From contig CP134604.1 in assembly GCA_021555105.2 (NCBI GenBank), positions 3,448,501 to 3,512,500 of the forward strand: a stretch of DNA of 64,000 bases, written 5' to 3'. Under the pieces are notes generated by a model. It worked only from the letters and a program-made list of their open reading frames with translations, was not told the origin of the DNA and did no database searches. The stretch's first letter is position 1; each line of letters starts with the position of its first letter. The position numbers were made by a program, and so were the translations under genes. Positions 35,319 to 44,054 of this stretch are shown here, in pieces. This stretch comes from Thalassospiraceae bacterium LMO-JJ14. GTDB lineage: Bacteria; Pseudomonadota; Alphaproteobacteria; Rhodospirillales; Casp-alpha2.

Positions 35319-37238
35319 GTGAACAATCATCACAGAGACCGATCGCGTCTTGGTGTCCTTGTCCCGATTTCGATTACGTATCTTGCCATAACCTTCCTCA
35401 TACGACTCAGCCTGCTGGTTTTCGAAGGCAACTGGGCGCTGTTCTCGCCCCTGCCGCTGGCACGGATCTTTTCCATCGGCCTGCTGTACGATGTCGCCGC
35501 GCTGTCGTGGATTCTGATCCCCTTCGTCATCAATGCGCTTGTCTGGCCGGATCGTCCGTGGGGCCGCAAGGCGCATACCAGTGTGGCAATCTTCCTGGTC
35601 ATGACGGGGGCCGTTATTTTCGGCGCCAACACGATCGGCGAATTTCTTTTCTGGAACGAGTTTTCCGCACGCTACAATTTCATCGCCGTCGACTACCTGA
35701 TTTATACCCGTGAAGTCACCGGCAATATTGCCCAATCATATCCGATGGTCTGGCTGGTGCTGGCCTGTGCCGGGATTATCCTGGTCATGATGTTTGTGAC
35801 CCTGCCGTATGTCTGGCGGCGCGCGCGGGGTGCGGCGCCCGCTCTGAAACGGCGCGCGATCATCGCCGTCGGTTATGTATTTCTGTTGTGCGGCGTCTTT
35901 TTCGGCGTCAATGAAACCCCGCACACCTGGATGCACGGGGCGGCCGAGAAGGAACTGGCAAGCAACGGTCACTATGCGCTTTTCCGCGCCTTCCGGAACA
36001 ACGATCTCGACTATGAAAAGTTTTACGCAACGCTCCCCGAAGACGCGGCATTCGCAACGCTGCGCCGGCAGTTGAAGAATACCGGCCTGACGCCCGATGA
36101 AACCGCGCAAAACAACGGCTTTGCCCATGTGGTCGAGCAGACAGGGACGCCGAGCGGTAAAAACATCGTCATGGTGACGATTGAAAGCCTTGGCGCCGAC
36201 TATGTCGAAGCATTTGGCGGGGCCAAGGGGATAACGCCTTATCTGAGCGCATTGGCCGATGAAAGCCTGATCTTCAGTAATTTCTTTGCAACCGGTCTCA
36301 GGACCGTGCGCGGGCTGGAAGCCGTCACGCTGTCGATGCCGCCGACCCCCGGCCGTGCGGTGCCGATCCGCAAAAACAACAAAGGCCTCATGTCGCTGGG
36401 ATCGGTGCTCGAAGAGAACGGCTATGAAAACCTCTACATTTATGGCGGTTACAGCTATTTCGACAACATGAAGGATTTCTTCGGCGGCAACGGTTACGAG
36501 GTTCTGGATCGCACCGACATCGACGACAAGGACATCCATCACGAGACCATATGGGGAGTCGCCGACGAGGATCTGTTCACGCTGGCACTCAACACGCTCG
36601 ATGAAAGAACCAAGGCGAGCCGCCCGGTTTTTGCCCATATCATGACGACCAGCAACCACCGGCCCTATACCTATCCGGAAAACCGGATCGATGTCCCGTC
36701 AGGCAGCGGGCGTGGCGGTGCCGCCAAATATACAGACTGGGCAATCGGGAATTTCCTCGAACAGGCCAAAACCAAGCCCTGGTTCAAGGATACGATCTTC
36801 GTGATCCTCGCGGATCACACCAGCCACGGACGCGGTCGCACCGACCTGCCGCCGGAGCATTATCAAATCCCATTATGGATCTATGCTCCTGGAATGATTG
36901 CGCCAGGAAATATCAAGCAGTTGTCTTCGCAAATCGATGTGCCGCCAACTATTCTGGGTCTGCTCAATATCGGCTACACGTCATCGTTCTTCGGCCAGGA
37001 CATTCTCAGGGAAGGGCAGCAGAATGAACGCGCTTTCATGGCCAATTACCTGACCGTCGGTTATATGAAAGACGGTATGATTGTCGAACTTGCACCGCAG
37101 GGACGTGTCAAAACCGTCCGCGCCAATGACGGCCGCCTTGTCGACGCCGACGACCCGGCGGTAAAGCAGATTGTCAAAGAAGCGATCAGCTACTATCAGA
37201 CCGCTTCGCATGAGATTAAACGGCTGACGCGCCCCTGA
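35319..37238 (+). CDS. LTA-synthase-like membrane sulfatase/phosphotransferase
   Basis: 639 residues from a GTG start. Five hydrophobic segments lie in the first 200 residues, then a large periplasmic alkaline-phosphatase-superfamily domain from about 285. KNIVMVTIESLGADYVEAFGG carries metal-binding Glu, GLRTVRGLEAV the likely nucleophile Thr, HIMTTSNHRPYTYPE and VILADHTSHGRG further metal ligands. The layout matches LtaS/OpgB-type enzymes that transfer phosphoglycerol or phosphoethanolamine to envelope glycans. In an alphaproteobacterium osmoregulated glucan or lipid modification is more likely than teichoic acid; this is inference. Confidence 0.87.
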   Translation: MNNHHRDRSRLGVLVPISITYLAITFLIRLSLLVFEGNWALFSPLPLARIFSIGLLYDVAALSWILIPFVINALVWPDRPWGRKAHTSVAIFLVMTGAVIFGANTIGEFLFWNEFSARYNFIAVDYLIYTREVTGNIAQSYPMVWLVLACAGIILVMMFVTLPYVWRRARGAAPALKRRAIIAVGYVFLLCGVFFGVNETPHTWMHGAAEKELASNGHYALFRAFRNNDLDYEKFYATLPEDAAFATLRRQLKNTGLTPDETAQNNGFAHVVEQTGTPSGKNIVMVTIESLGADYVEAFGGAKGITPYLSALADESLIFSNFFATGLRTVRGLEAVTLSMPPTPGRAVPIRKNNKGLMSLGSVLEENGYENLYIYGGYSYFDNMKDFFGGNGYEVLDRTDIDDKDIHHETIWGVADEDLFTLALNTLDERTKASRPVFAHIMTTSNHRPYTYPENRIDVPSGSGRGGAAKYTDWAIGNFLEQAKTKPWFKDTIFVILADHTSHGRGRTDLPPEHYQIPLWIYAPGMIAPGNIKQLSSQIDVPPTILGLLNIGYTSSFFGQDILREGQQNERAFMANYLTVGYMKDGMIVELAPQGRVKTVRANDGRLVDADDPAVKQIVKEAISYYQTASHEIKRLTRP

Positions 37239-37294
37239 TCAGGTCCGGTGTTTCCCGTTTCGACCGATCAGGCATCCGAAAGGTAACGGCCCCG

Positions 37295-38578
37295 ATGCAC
37301 AACCGTGAGCAGATATTTCCCTCCGAACAGCCGTTCCCGCTGGGCCGGCTGTTCCGGCGCCGTTTCATCCCCGCGTTTCTCGGCTTTACCGGATTGTTTC
37401 TGGTTCTGCTGGGGATTACGGCCAGGCATGTCATCGAAGAGATTTACCTGGAACAGGCGCAACGCCGCGCCCAGACCATCGCCCGCGCCGTCGCTGACAT
37501 CGCGCCCGCGCCTTGGGCGCACCTGATGGCCGGGACGACCCTGGCCGAACTGCAGAACTCGACCGATGCGGCTGTCCTATCCAAGGCATTCACCGATGAA
37601 GTCCGCGAAATGAACCTGCCCGAGCTTAAGGTTTATGACATGGAGACACGGGTACTGTTCGCAACCAAAGCCGGTGAAATCGGCTCCACCGAACCCGCGC
37701 AGGCGCTGCGCAACACCATCGACAATTCGACATCGAGCATCGTCACCAAAAAACTGCCGGACGGGACCAGTCAGTATGAGCTGTATGTTCCGGTGTTTGA
37801 CGATAAGCACAACGTGCGTACGGTTTTCGAGCTATACGAGCCGGTGACGTACCTCAACGCCATCCTGATCAACGCCGCGATCCCGACGATGGCTGTCCCG
37901 GCGGGCCTTTTGCTGCTGTTGATCTTTGCCCTGAATGTGCTGGTCGGCCGTGCGCAACGCGATATCGATGCCCGGACATCGGCACTGAAGGCATTGCAGG
38001 ACAGGCTTTCGTCGTTCGTCTCGTCAACAGCGATCAGCGCCGCCCGCAGCGCCGGCCAGGACGGCGGCATCAAATCGCAAAAGGTCGAGACGACCCTGTT
38101 CTATTCGGATATTCGCGACTTCACAGGGTTTTCCGAACAGAATCCGGCGGAAACCGTGGTCAGCTTCCTGAACGACATCATGACCCTGCAGGTCGATGCC
38201 ATCAAAAAACACGGCGGCGATGTCGACAAGATGATCGGTGACGCCGTTCTGGCCCGCTTCGACGGCGACGACGGCGATGCCCGCGCCATTGCCGCGGCGC
38301 GTGAAATCCAGAGCGCGATCAAGGCAGGCAACTACCCGCGCAAGCTTGGTATCGGGATTCATACCGGCGAGGTTATCTCCGGTGCCATCGGCCCCGAAGA
38401 CCGCCGCGATTTCACCGTCATCGGTGATGCGGTGAATATTTCCGCGCGGCTGTGCGCGCTGGCCAAGGCCGATGAAATCGTCGTCGATGCGGATATGGCC
38501 GATGACGCTTTCAGTACGTCCGAAACCGTCCAGGTCAAGGGCCGGGTTCAAGGCATCGCCATCAGAAGACTCGGCTGA
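37295..38578 (+). CDS. Membrane class III adenylate cyclase
   Basis: 427 residues. Membrane segments at about 27-49 and 193-213 enclose a 140-residue periplasmic sensor region. The catalytic domain (about 260-425) has metal-binding aspartates in LFYSDIRDFTGFSE and GGDVDKMIGDAVLARFDG, and RRDFTVIGDAVNISARL with transition-state Asn/Arg. These are the class III cyclase residues, so it should make cAMP from ATP. No HAMP motif is obvious, though a short linker helix precedes the cyclase domain. It follows the LTA-synthase-like gene by 56 bases and precedes a DMT gene by one base. Confidence 0.9.
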   Translation: MHNREQIFPSEQPFPLGRLFRRRFIPAFLGFTGLFLVLLGITARHVIEEIYLEQAQRRAQTIARAVADIAPAPWAHLMAGTTLAELQNSTDAAVLSKAFTDEVREMNLPELKVYDMETRVLFATKAGEIGSTEPAQALRNTIDNSTSSIVTKKLPDGTSQYELYVPVFDDKHNVRTVFELYEPVTYLNAILINAAIPTMAVPAGLLLLLIFALNVLVGRAQRDIDARTSALKALQDRLSSFVSSTAISAARSAGQDGGIKSQKVETTLFYSDIRDFTGFSEQNPAETVVSFLNDIMTLQVDAIKKHGGDVDKMIGDAVLARFDGDDGDARAIAAAREIQSAIKAGNYPRKLGIGIHTGEVISGAIGPEDRRDFTVIGDAVNISARLCALAKADEIVVDADMADDAFSTSETVQVKGRVQGIAIRRLG

Positions 38579-38579
38579 G

Positions 38580-39515
38580 ATGACCGACCACGAGCAGCCG
38601 TCCGCGGGACAAGTCAGCATTGCCACAGCCATGCTGATCATGACGCCCCTGTTCTGGGCCGGGCACAGCGTCGTCGGGCGGATCATCGCCAATGAAATCC
38701 CGACATTTACGCTGGTCAGCATGCGCTGGCTCATGGCCTTCGCGATCCTGATGGTCTTCATCGCACCCAAAGTCTGGGCCGAACGCTGGCTGCTGATCAA
38801 GCACTGGCGCTATGTCCTGCTGACGGGATTGATCGGCCCGGCGCTGTTCCCGTGCCTGCTGTACACCGGGCTGAAGACGACAACCGTCACCAACACCTCG
38901 ATCATCCAGACATCGGTGCCGGGGCTGGTGCCGTTCATCGCCTGGCTGTTGCTCAAGGAACGGGTCGCGCTGCAACAGGTGATCGGCATCGGTATTTCCA
39001 GCATCGGCGTCGCGCTGATCGCCACGCAGGGTAACCTTCTGGCCATTGCCGAGGTTGAATTCGTACCGGGCGACCTGGTGATCCTCTGCGCGTTTACCGC
39101 CTGGGCGATCTATACGGTGGTCATCCGCCTCAAGCCCCGGCAGATGCATGCCAATACACTGCTGGCATCGAGCATGGCGATCGGCGGCCTTGCGACGCTG
39201 CCGTTATGGCTGTGGGAATTATCCGAAGGTAAAACCTTCCCGGTCACCGAACAGTCGATGTGGGCTTTCGGCTACATCATGCTGTTCCCGACCCTGCTGG
39301 CGTACTTCTTCTATAATCACGCCATCAACATCGTCGGTCCGACCAAGGCCGGGCTGGCCTCGCATCTGGTGCCACCGCTCGGCATCTGCCTCGGCGTGAT
39401 CTTCCTGGGCGAAAATTTCGAAATCTTCCATGCCGTCAGTTTCGCGGCGATCCTGAGCGGCGTCGTTCTGGTTATTCGGGGCGGGCACGCTTCAGGAAAG
39501 CCAAAACCCGCGTAA
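38580..39515 (+). CDS. DMT-superfamily (EamA) exporter
   Basis: 311 residues from ATG 38580, one base after the cyclase stop. Ten hydrophobic segments form two EamA repeats. Typical features are LMIMTPLFWAGHSVVGRII, TNTSIIQTSVPGLVPFIAWLLLKERVALQQVIG and SHLVPPLGICLGVIFLGENFEIFHAVSF. Co-translation with the adenylate cyclase is likely. The last 44 bases overlap the convergent DUF2927 gene. Substrate unknown. Confidence 0.9.
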   Translation: MTDHEQPSAGQVSIATAMLIMTPLFWAGHSVVGRIIANEIPTFTLVSMRWLMAFAILMVFIAPKVWAERWLLIKHWRYVLLTGLIGPALFPCLLYTGLKTTTVTNTSIIQTSVPGLVPFIAWLLLKERVALQQVIGIGISSIGVALIATQGNLLAIAEVEFVPGDLVILCAFTAWAIYTVVIRLKPRQMHANTLLASSMAIGGLATLPLWLWELSEGKTFPVTEQSMWAFGYIMLFPTLLAYFFYNHAINIVGPTKAGLASHLVPPLGICLGVIFLGENFEIFHAVSFAAILSGVVLVIRGGHASGKPKPA

Positions 39516-40221
39516 GCGTCTCGTTGCGGGACATACCCGGCGTGATGTCCTTTTGATACAACGCCCGCAACAACCAGCGGTCATGCTCCGTCAGTTCGAA
39601 ATAACGGCTGGAATCGTTGAAGATCGAAGGTTTGACGGCATTCGAGTCGTTCGGCAGCCCGAGGATCTGGGTGATTTCCTCGACCGCGCAGGCGCGAAGG
39701 TAGCTTTCCGGGTGGCGTGACGGAAAAACGATGACGGCGGCAACGATCTCGCCCTTGCGGGTAAAATAATTGGCGAAGCAGGTCGAATTCTGCACCATCC
39801 AGCGGACTTTTTCCTGATCGCCTTTCCAGTACTTCGCCAGCGCCGCAGGAATTTCCTCGTCACTCATGTAATACAGAATGACGTTGACGTTGTTCCGGTC
39901 GAAATCGGCCGGCAGTTGTTTTGCCTTCTGTTTGGCAAAAGAATAATACAGCTCGATCCGGTGTCCCGTCAGTTGGTTCAGGTCATGCGCCACGTCATCG
40001 ATGAAGGCTTCCAGATGGGCCGGATAGTTCTTGCCTTGAATGCCCATCAGCATCGGCTTCGCCCACTTGCGAACGATGTCGTACTTCTTGCCGGTATATT
40101 CGTTGCCGAACGCGATGACGTCGAAATTACGCAGCAGATCGGCGTTGGAGAAATCCTCGTCGGCATGGGACGGGACAGCGGATAAAAGCAGGGAAAGGAC
40201 GAATAGAATACGCTTCATCAT
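39472..40221 (-). CDS. DUF2927-family exported protein
   Basis: 249 residues with a signal peptide (about 1-20, LSLLLSAVPSHA). The domain matches DUF2927: LRNFDVIAFGNEYTGKKYDIVRKWAKPM, VILYYMSDEEIP, and the late RACAVEEITQILGLPNDSNAVKPSIFNDSSRYFELTEHDRWLLRALYQKDITPGM. The CAVEEITQ segment resembles the HExxH-like position of metzincin-type peptidases, but the histidines are missing (VEEIT), so catalysis is doubtful. Function unknown. An alternative start is one codon in. Confidence 0.85.
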   Translation of the reverse strand: MMKRILFVLSLLLSAVPSHADEDFSNADLLRNFDVIAFGNEYTGKKYDIVRKWAKPMLMGIQGKNYPAHLEAFIDDVAHDLNQLTGHRIELYYSFAKQKAKQLPADFDRNNVNVILYYMSDEEIPAALAKYWKGDQEKVRWMVQNSTCFANYFTRKGEIVAAVIVFPSRHPESYLRACAVEEITQILGLPNDSNAVKPSIFNDSSRYFELTEHDRWLLRALYQKDITPGMSRNETLTRVLAFLKRARPE

Positions 40222-40337
40222 CCGAATTTGCCCTATTTATCAGGCACATGCCAGCACATTGAGAAGTTTATTACGGCCCCGCCTGCCTGCAAATTGACGC
40301 CAAATTGCCTTATTCCGACCCGCAAATCGCCACACCC

Positions 40338-40410
40338 GGAGGCGAGCCTTGTCATGGGTAAACAAGCGTCCCCCGCGCTTGGTTTCTCCATCTCTCCCCC
40401 AACCGACTGA
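40338..40410 (+). CDS. 18-residue ORF with ribosome site, overlapping a terminator
   Basis: ATG 40354 to TGA 40410 encodes MGKQASPALGFSISPPTD. A GGAGG (40338-40342) lies 11 bases upstream. The stop codon falls inside the first arm of a strong intrinsic terminator. The 250-base gap between two minus-strand genes has no other plus-strand gene, so a short transcript must exist to need this terminator. It may be a leader-like or stand-alone micropeptide, or the RNA may act as a small RNA. I recognise no family. Confidence 0.45.
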
Positions 40411-40443
40411 GGGGATCGCCAAACGGCGGTCCCCTCTTTTTTT
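40409..40443 (+). terminator. Strong intrinsic terminator
   Basis: 12-bp stem with one G-U pair (40409-40420 with 40425-40436), 4-base loop, T7 run (40437-40443). It is oriented for the plus strand, where the only candidate gene is the 18-codon ORF it overlaps. Confidence 0.9.
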
Positions 40444-40471
40444 AGGCGTACCGAGCGAGCCGGATGAAGGC

Positions 40472-41266
40472 TTAGCGCGCCAGTTCCAACAACAGCTTCG
40501 CCACTTCGCGCGGGCGTTCGATCATCATCATGTGGCCGGTTTCCGGCAACACCGTCAATGCCACGTCCTTGAGCGCGTCGGCCAACGGCCGGGCGTTCTT
40601 GAGCGGTGTCATCTTGTCTTCGTCGCCGGATATCAGCGCCACCGGCGCATCGATTTTCGCCGCCGCCGTCAGCGCATCCTTATAGGCATCGCAGGCCTTC
40701 AGATCGACGGCCAGCGCACCCGGCCTGGCATCCGCCAGCAATCGTTCCGCGGCGCCCATCGCCCACAATCCGGGCAATAGATGCCCACCCGTGTGCGCGA
40801 TCGTGCCGAAGCCCCAGTCGGTGATCAGTTCCGGGGCCAGCATGCCGCCGTCTTCCGCCGCCTTGATCAGATCCGGGTGCACCGGCATTTCCGCCGCCGC
40901 GCCCAACAAGCCGACCGCGCGCACCTTTTCCGGATAGCGCGCCGCGAAATCCAGCGAGATCAGCGCCCCCATGGAATGCCCGGCCACGCTGGCGGTCTCG
41001 ACGCCTGCCGCGTCCATGAAGGCGGCGATCCAGTCCGCCATGTCGGCGATACTCGCCAGCGGATCGCCGTCGGAATGACCGTGCCCGGGCAGATCAACGG
41101 CCAGCACCCTGATGCCCCGGTGCGCGATATAGCGGCTTTGCAACTGCCAGACCGTGCCGTCCATGCCCGCACCGTGGATCAGGATCAATACCGGCGCTTC
41201 GTCGCCGCCCATTGTGGTGCCGCCGGTGACGGCATGCGCCTTAAGGCCGTTTACCTTCGTTTCCAT
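40472..41266 (-). CDS. Alpha/beta-fold hydrolase
   Basis: 264 residues. The fold is shown by oxyanion region LILIHGAGMDGTVWQLQ, nucleophile elbow AGHSMGALISLDF (Ser), acid in LISGDEDKMTP and His in VLPETGHMMMIERP. Resembles esterases/lactonases of the MhpC/PcaD group. It follows metY after three bases and is likely in the same operon, but it is too short and lacks motifs for a homoserine O-acetyltransferase, so its role there is not clear. Confidence 0.9.
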   Translation of the reverse strand: METKVNGLKAHAVTGGTTMGGDEAPVLILIHGAGMDGTVWQLQSRYIAHRGIRVLAVDLPGHGHSDGDPLASIADMADWIAAFMDAAGVETASVAGHSMGALISLDFAARYPEKVRAVGLLGAAAEMPVHPDLIKAAEDGGMLAPELITDWGFGTIAHTGGHLLPGLWAMGAAERLLADARPGALAVDLKACDAYKDALTAAAKIDAPVALISGDEDKMTPLKNARPLADALKDVALTVLPETGHMMMIERPREVAKLLLELAR

Positions 41267-41269
41267 GGC

Positions 41270-42565
41270 TTAACCCCGCTGCGAGGCGCGCAGCCCCGCC
41301 TTCAGATCGGCAATGATATCGCCGGCGCTTTCGATGCCGACCGACACGCGGATCAGGTTTTCGCCGATCCCCGCCGCGTCGAGCGCCTCGGCGCTCATCT
41401 GCTGGTGCGTCGTCGAGCCGGGGTGAATGACCAGCGTCTTGGCGTCGCCGACGTTGGCCAGATGCGAGGCCAGCTTGACGTTCTCGATAAACTTGCGCCC
41501 GGCTTCCCTGCCCCCCTTGATCCCGAAGCTGAGGATCGCGCCCGCGCCCTTGGGCAACAGTTCCTTGGCCAGTTCGTGATCCGGGTGTGACGGTACCGAC
41601 GGGTGATTGACCCATTCGACTTCTTCCGCCGCATCCAGAAACGCCGCAACCTTGAGCGCATTTTCCACATGCCTTTCCATCCTGAGCGGCAGGGTTTCCG
41701 TCCCCTGTATCAGATGAAAGGCGTTGGCCGGGCTCATGCAGGCGCCGAAATCCTTCATGCCCTCGGCGCGCATCCGCATGATCAGCGCCTGGGTGCCGAA
41801 TTCCTCGGCAAAGTCGATCCCCGCATAGCCGTCGTAAGGCTCGGTCAGGGTCGGGAACTTGCTGCCCGCTTCCCAGTCGAACGCACCGGAATCGACGACA
41901 ATCCCGCCGATGGCGACCCCGTGCCCACCGATGAACTTGGTCAGCGAGTGCATGACGATATCGGCACCGTGTTCGAACGGCTTCATCAGGTACGGCGTCG
42001 CGAAGGTGCTGTCGATCATCAACGGCAGACCCGCATCGTGCGCGATATCGGCGATGACGGGAATATTCAGCACCTCGATCCCCGGATTACCCAGGGTCTC
42101 GCCGAACACCAGACGCGTCTTGTCGGTGATCGCCGCCCGGAAAGCATCCGGGTCGCGCGGATTGACGAACGTGGTCTCGATCCCGAAGCGCGGCAGCGTG
42201 TAGCTGAACAGGTTGTGCGTGCCGCCGTACAGCGAACCGCTTGAAACGATATGGCCGCCCTTGTCCATCAGCGTCGCGATGGCGAGGAAGATCGCCGCCA
42301 TGCCGCTGGCCGTCGCGACCGCACCGACGCCGCCTTCCAACGCGGCGATGCGTTCTTCGAGCACGGCCACCGTCGGGTTCGACAGCCGCGAATAGATATG
42401 CCCCGGCTGTTCCAGGTTATACAGCGACGCCGCATGGTCCGTATCGTCGAACACATACGATGTCGTCTGATAGATCGGCACGGCGCGCGAGCCCGTTTCC
42501 GCATCGGGTTTGTGACCCGCATGCAGGCTGAGCGTCTCGAAGTCGTAGAATTTCGGCTGGACCAT
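41270..42565 (-). CDS. metY: O-acetylhomoserine sulfhydrylase
   Basis: 431 residues from ATG 42565, preceded by AGGGGGG; the open frame upstream is an artefact through the divergent gene. Cys/Met-metabolism PLP fold: FETLSLHAGHKPDAETGSRAVPIYQTTSYVF, SNPTVAVLEERIAALEGG, PLMIDSTFATPYL, and the PLP lysine in DIVMHSLTKFIGGHG. The long form of about 430 residues is typical of O-acetylhomoserine aminocarboxypropyltransferase, which makes homocysteine from O-acetylhomoserine and sulfide. I looked for a SAM-II-type leader upstream and saw none. Confidence 0.93.
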   Translation of the reverse strand: MVQPKFYDFETLSLHAGHKPDAETGSRAVPIYQTTSYVFDDTDHAASLYNLEQPGHIYSRLSNPTVAVLEERIAALEGGVGAVATASGMAAIFLAIATLMDKGGHIVSSGSLYGGTHNLFSYTLPRFGIETTFVNPRDPDAFRAAITDKTRLVFGETLGNPGIEVLNIPVIADIAHDAGLPLMIDSTFATPYLMKPFEHGADIVMHSLTKFIGGHGVAIGGIVVDSGAFDWEAGSKFPTLTEPYDGYAGIDFAEEFGTQALIMRMRAEGMKDFGACMSPANAFHLIQGTETLPLRMERHVENALKVAAFLDAAEEVEWVNHPSVPSHPDHELAKELLPKGAGAILSFGIKGGREAGRKFIENVKLASHLANVGDAKTLVIHPGSTTHQQMSAEALDAAGIGENLIRVSVGIESAGDIIADLKAGLRASQRG

Positions 42566-42661
42566 GGTCCCCCCTTCGTCGCAATGGACTTTACAAAATC
42601 TGTCCTCCTCATTAGGCAGAAGCTTCGGAACCGTCAAACGAAAGTCCTGAAAGAGAAAAAC

Positions 42662-43963
42662 ATGAGCCGTGAGATCAAATCCGTCGCCGTTCTGGGCGCG
42701 GGCACCATGGGCACCGGCATCGCCGGGCTGGCCGCCGAAAAGGACTGCAAGGTCCTGTTGCTGGACGTCTCGATGGAAGCCGCCGAAAAGGCGCTCGATA
42801 AAATCGTCAACGGCCGCCCGCCGGCCATCGACACGCCGGGCAAGGAAGCCAACATCACGCTCGGCACGCTGACGGACGATCTCGAAAAAATCGCCGACTA
42901 CGACTGGATCTGCGAAGCGGTGATCGAGGATGTGGCCACCAAGCGCAAGCTGTTCGAGCGTTTCGAGCCGCTCAGGAAGGACGGTTCCGTGGTCTCGACC
43001 AACACGTCGGGCATTCCGCTCAGGGACATCACCGAAGGCATGCCGGACCGGTTGCTGAAGGACGTCGCGGTGACGCACTTCTTCAACCCGGTGAAGATCA
43101 TGAAGCTGTGCGAACTGGTGCCGGGCGAAAAGACCGACGCCGACGTCATCGACGCCTTCCGCGCTTTCCTCGGCGGCGAAATGGGCAAGGGCGTGGTCAA
43201 CGCCAAGGACACGGTCAACTTCATCGGCAACCGCATCGGCTGTTTCTGGATGCTGCGCGGTCTGCACGCGGCGACGGACGCACGCGCTGCAGGGTTGTCG
43301 CAGGAACGCATCGACGCGCTGATGTCGGCACCGATGGGGCTGCCGCCGACCGGGCTTTACGGGCTGATCGATCTTATCGGTCTGGATATCATGGATTTCG
43401 TCGGCAAGAACCTCGCCATCAACCTGCCGAAAGGCGACATGGGCGAAGCCTTTACCAAGTTCCCGGCCGCCGAACAGGCGATGCTGGAAGCCGGCCAGCT
43501 CGGCCGCAAGACCGGCGGCGGGTTTTATAAAATGATCAAGCTCGACGACGGATCGCGGAAAAAGGAAACCTTCGATCTGAACACCGGCGAATGGCGCGAT
43601 GGCCTCGACGTTGCCGTCGATGTTTCCGCCGATGTGATGTTCGCGGACAGTGCCGATGGGAAGTTCTGCTGGGACATCATGGGCTCGACGCTGGCCTATG
43701 CCGCCGATTTAATCCCGGAAATTTCCGACGATATCGTCAACGTGGATCGCGCCATGCGTTGGGGCTTCGCGTGGGGCAAGGGGCCGTTCGAGCTACTGGA
43801 TGCCGTCGGGCCGAAACGCTTCGCCGAGAAATGCCGCGAAGGCGGTGCGGTGCCGAAGATGCTCGACGTGCTGGAAAATGCCGGCGCCGAGACGTTCTAT
43901 CGCAACGGCGGGTCTGAATACCTTGGCCTCGACGGCGCATATCACCCGGTGCCTGCGGAATAA
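42662..43963 (+). CDS. 3-hydroxyacyl-CoA dehydrogenase, lacking the usual enoyl-CoA hydratase half
   Basis: 433 residues from ATG 42662. An NAD-binding domain (AVLGAGTMGTGIAGLAA), then the HCDH N-terminal domain (TNTSGIPLRDI, VTHFFNPVKIMKLCELVPG, FIGNRIGCFWM) and two C-terminal helical domains (LPPTGLYGLIDLIGLDIM; VDRAMRWGFAWGKGPFELLDAVG). Related proteins of about 780 residues continue into an enoyl-CoA hydratase domain. This one stops at GAYHPVPAE, exactly at the domain border, next to a palindromic repeat. Beta-oxidation enzyme, converts 3-hydroxyacyl-CoA to 3-ketoacyl-CoA with NAD. Confidence 0.9.
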   Translation: MSREIKSVAVLGAGTMGTGIAGLAAEKDCKVLLLDVSMEAAEKALDKIVNGRPPAIDTPGKEANITLGTLTDDLEKIADYDWICEAVIEDVATKRKLFERFEPLRKDGSVVSTNTSGIPLRDITEGMPDRLLKDVAVTHFFNPVKIMKLCELVPGEKTDADVIDAFRAFLGGEMGKGVVNAKDTVNFIGNRIGCFWMLRGLHAATDARAAGLSQERIDALMSAPMGLPPTGLYGLIDLIGLDIMDFVGKNLAINLPKGDMGEAFTKFPAAEQAMLEAGQLGRKTGGGFYKMIKLDDGSRKKETFDLNTGEWRDGLDVAVDVSADVMFADSADGKFCWDIMGSTLAYAADLIPEISDDIVNVDRAMRWGFAWGKGPFELLDAVGPKRFAEKCREGGAVPKMLDVLENAGAETFYRNGGSEYLGLDGAYHPVPAE

Positions 43964-43968
43964 TAAGC

Positions 43969-44052
43969 CCCCTCTCCCGGCTCACTCCGTTCGCCACCCT
44001 CTCCCAAGGGAGAGGGGAAGTGCGATCCTGCCCTCTCCCTTGGGAGAGGGCG
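43969..44052. repeat. CCCTCTCCC/GGGAGAGGG palindromic repeats
   Basis: Three CCCTCTCCC-type cores, two of them forming perfect hairpins (CCCTCTCCCAAGGGAGAGGG near 44009-44029 and CCCTCTCCCTTGGGAGAGGG near 44031-44050). They lie between the convergent hydroxyacyl-CoA dehydrogenase and APH-type kinase genes. A degenerate second copy is at 51790-51866. Confidence 0.85.
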
Positions 44053-44054
44053 CG

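Noticed and set aside
39472-40221. DUF2927 protein as a functional metalloprotease
   Set aside because: The position resembling HExxH reads VEEIT and lacks the zinc-binding histidines, so peptidase activity is not supported.
42566-42661. SAM-type riboswitch upstream of metY
   Set aside because: Upstream bases were read on the minus strand for SAM-II or SAM-I conserved blocks; none were found.
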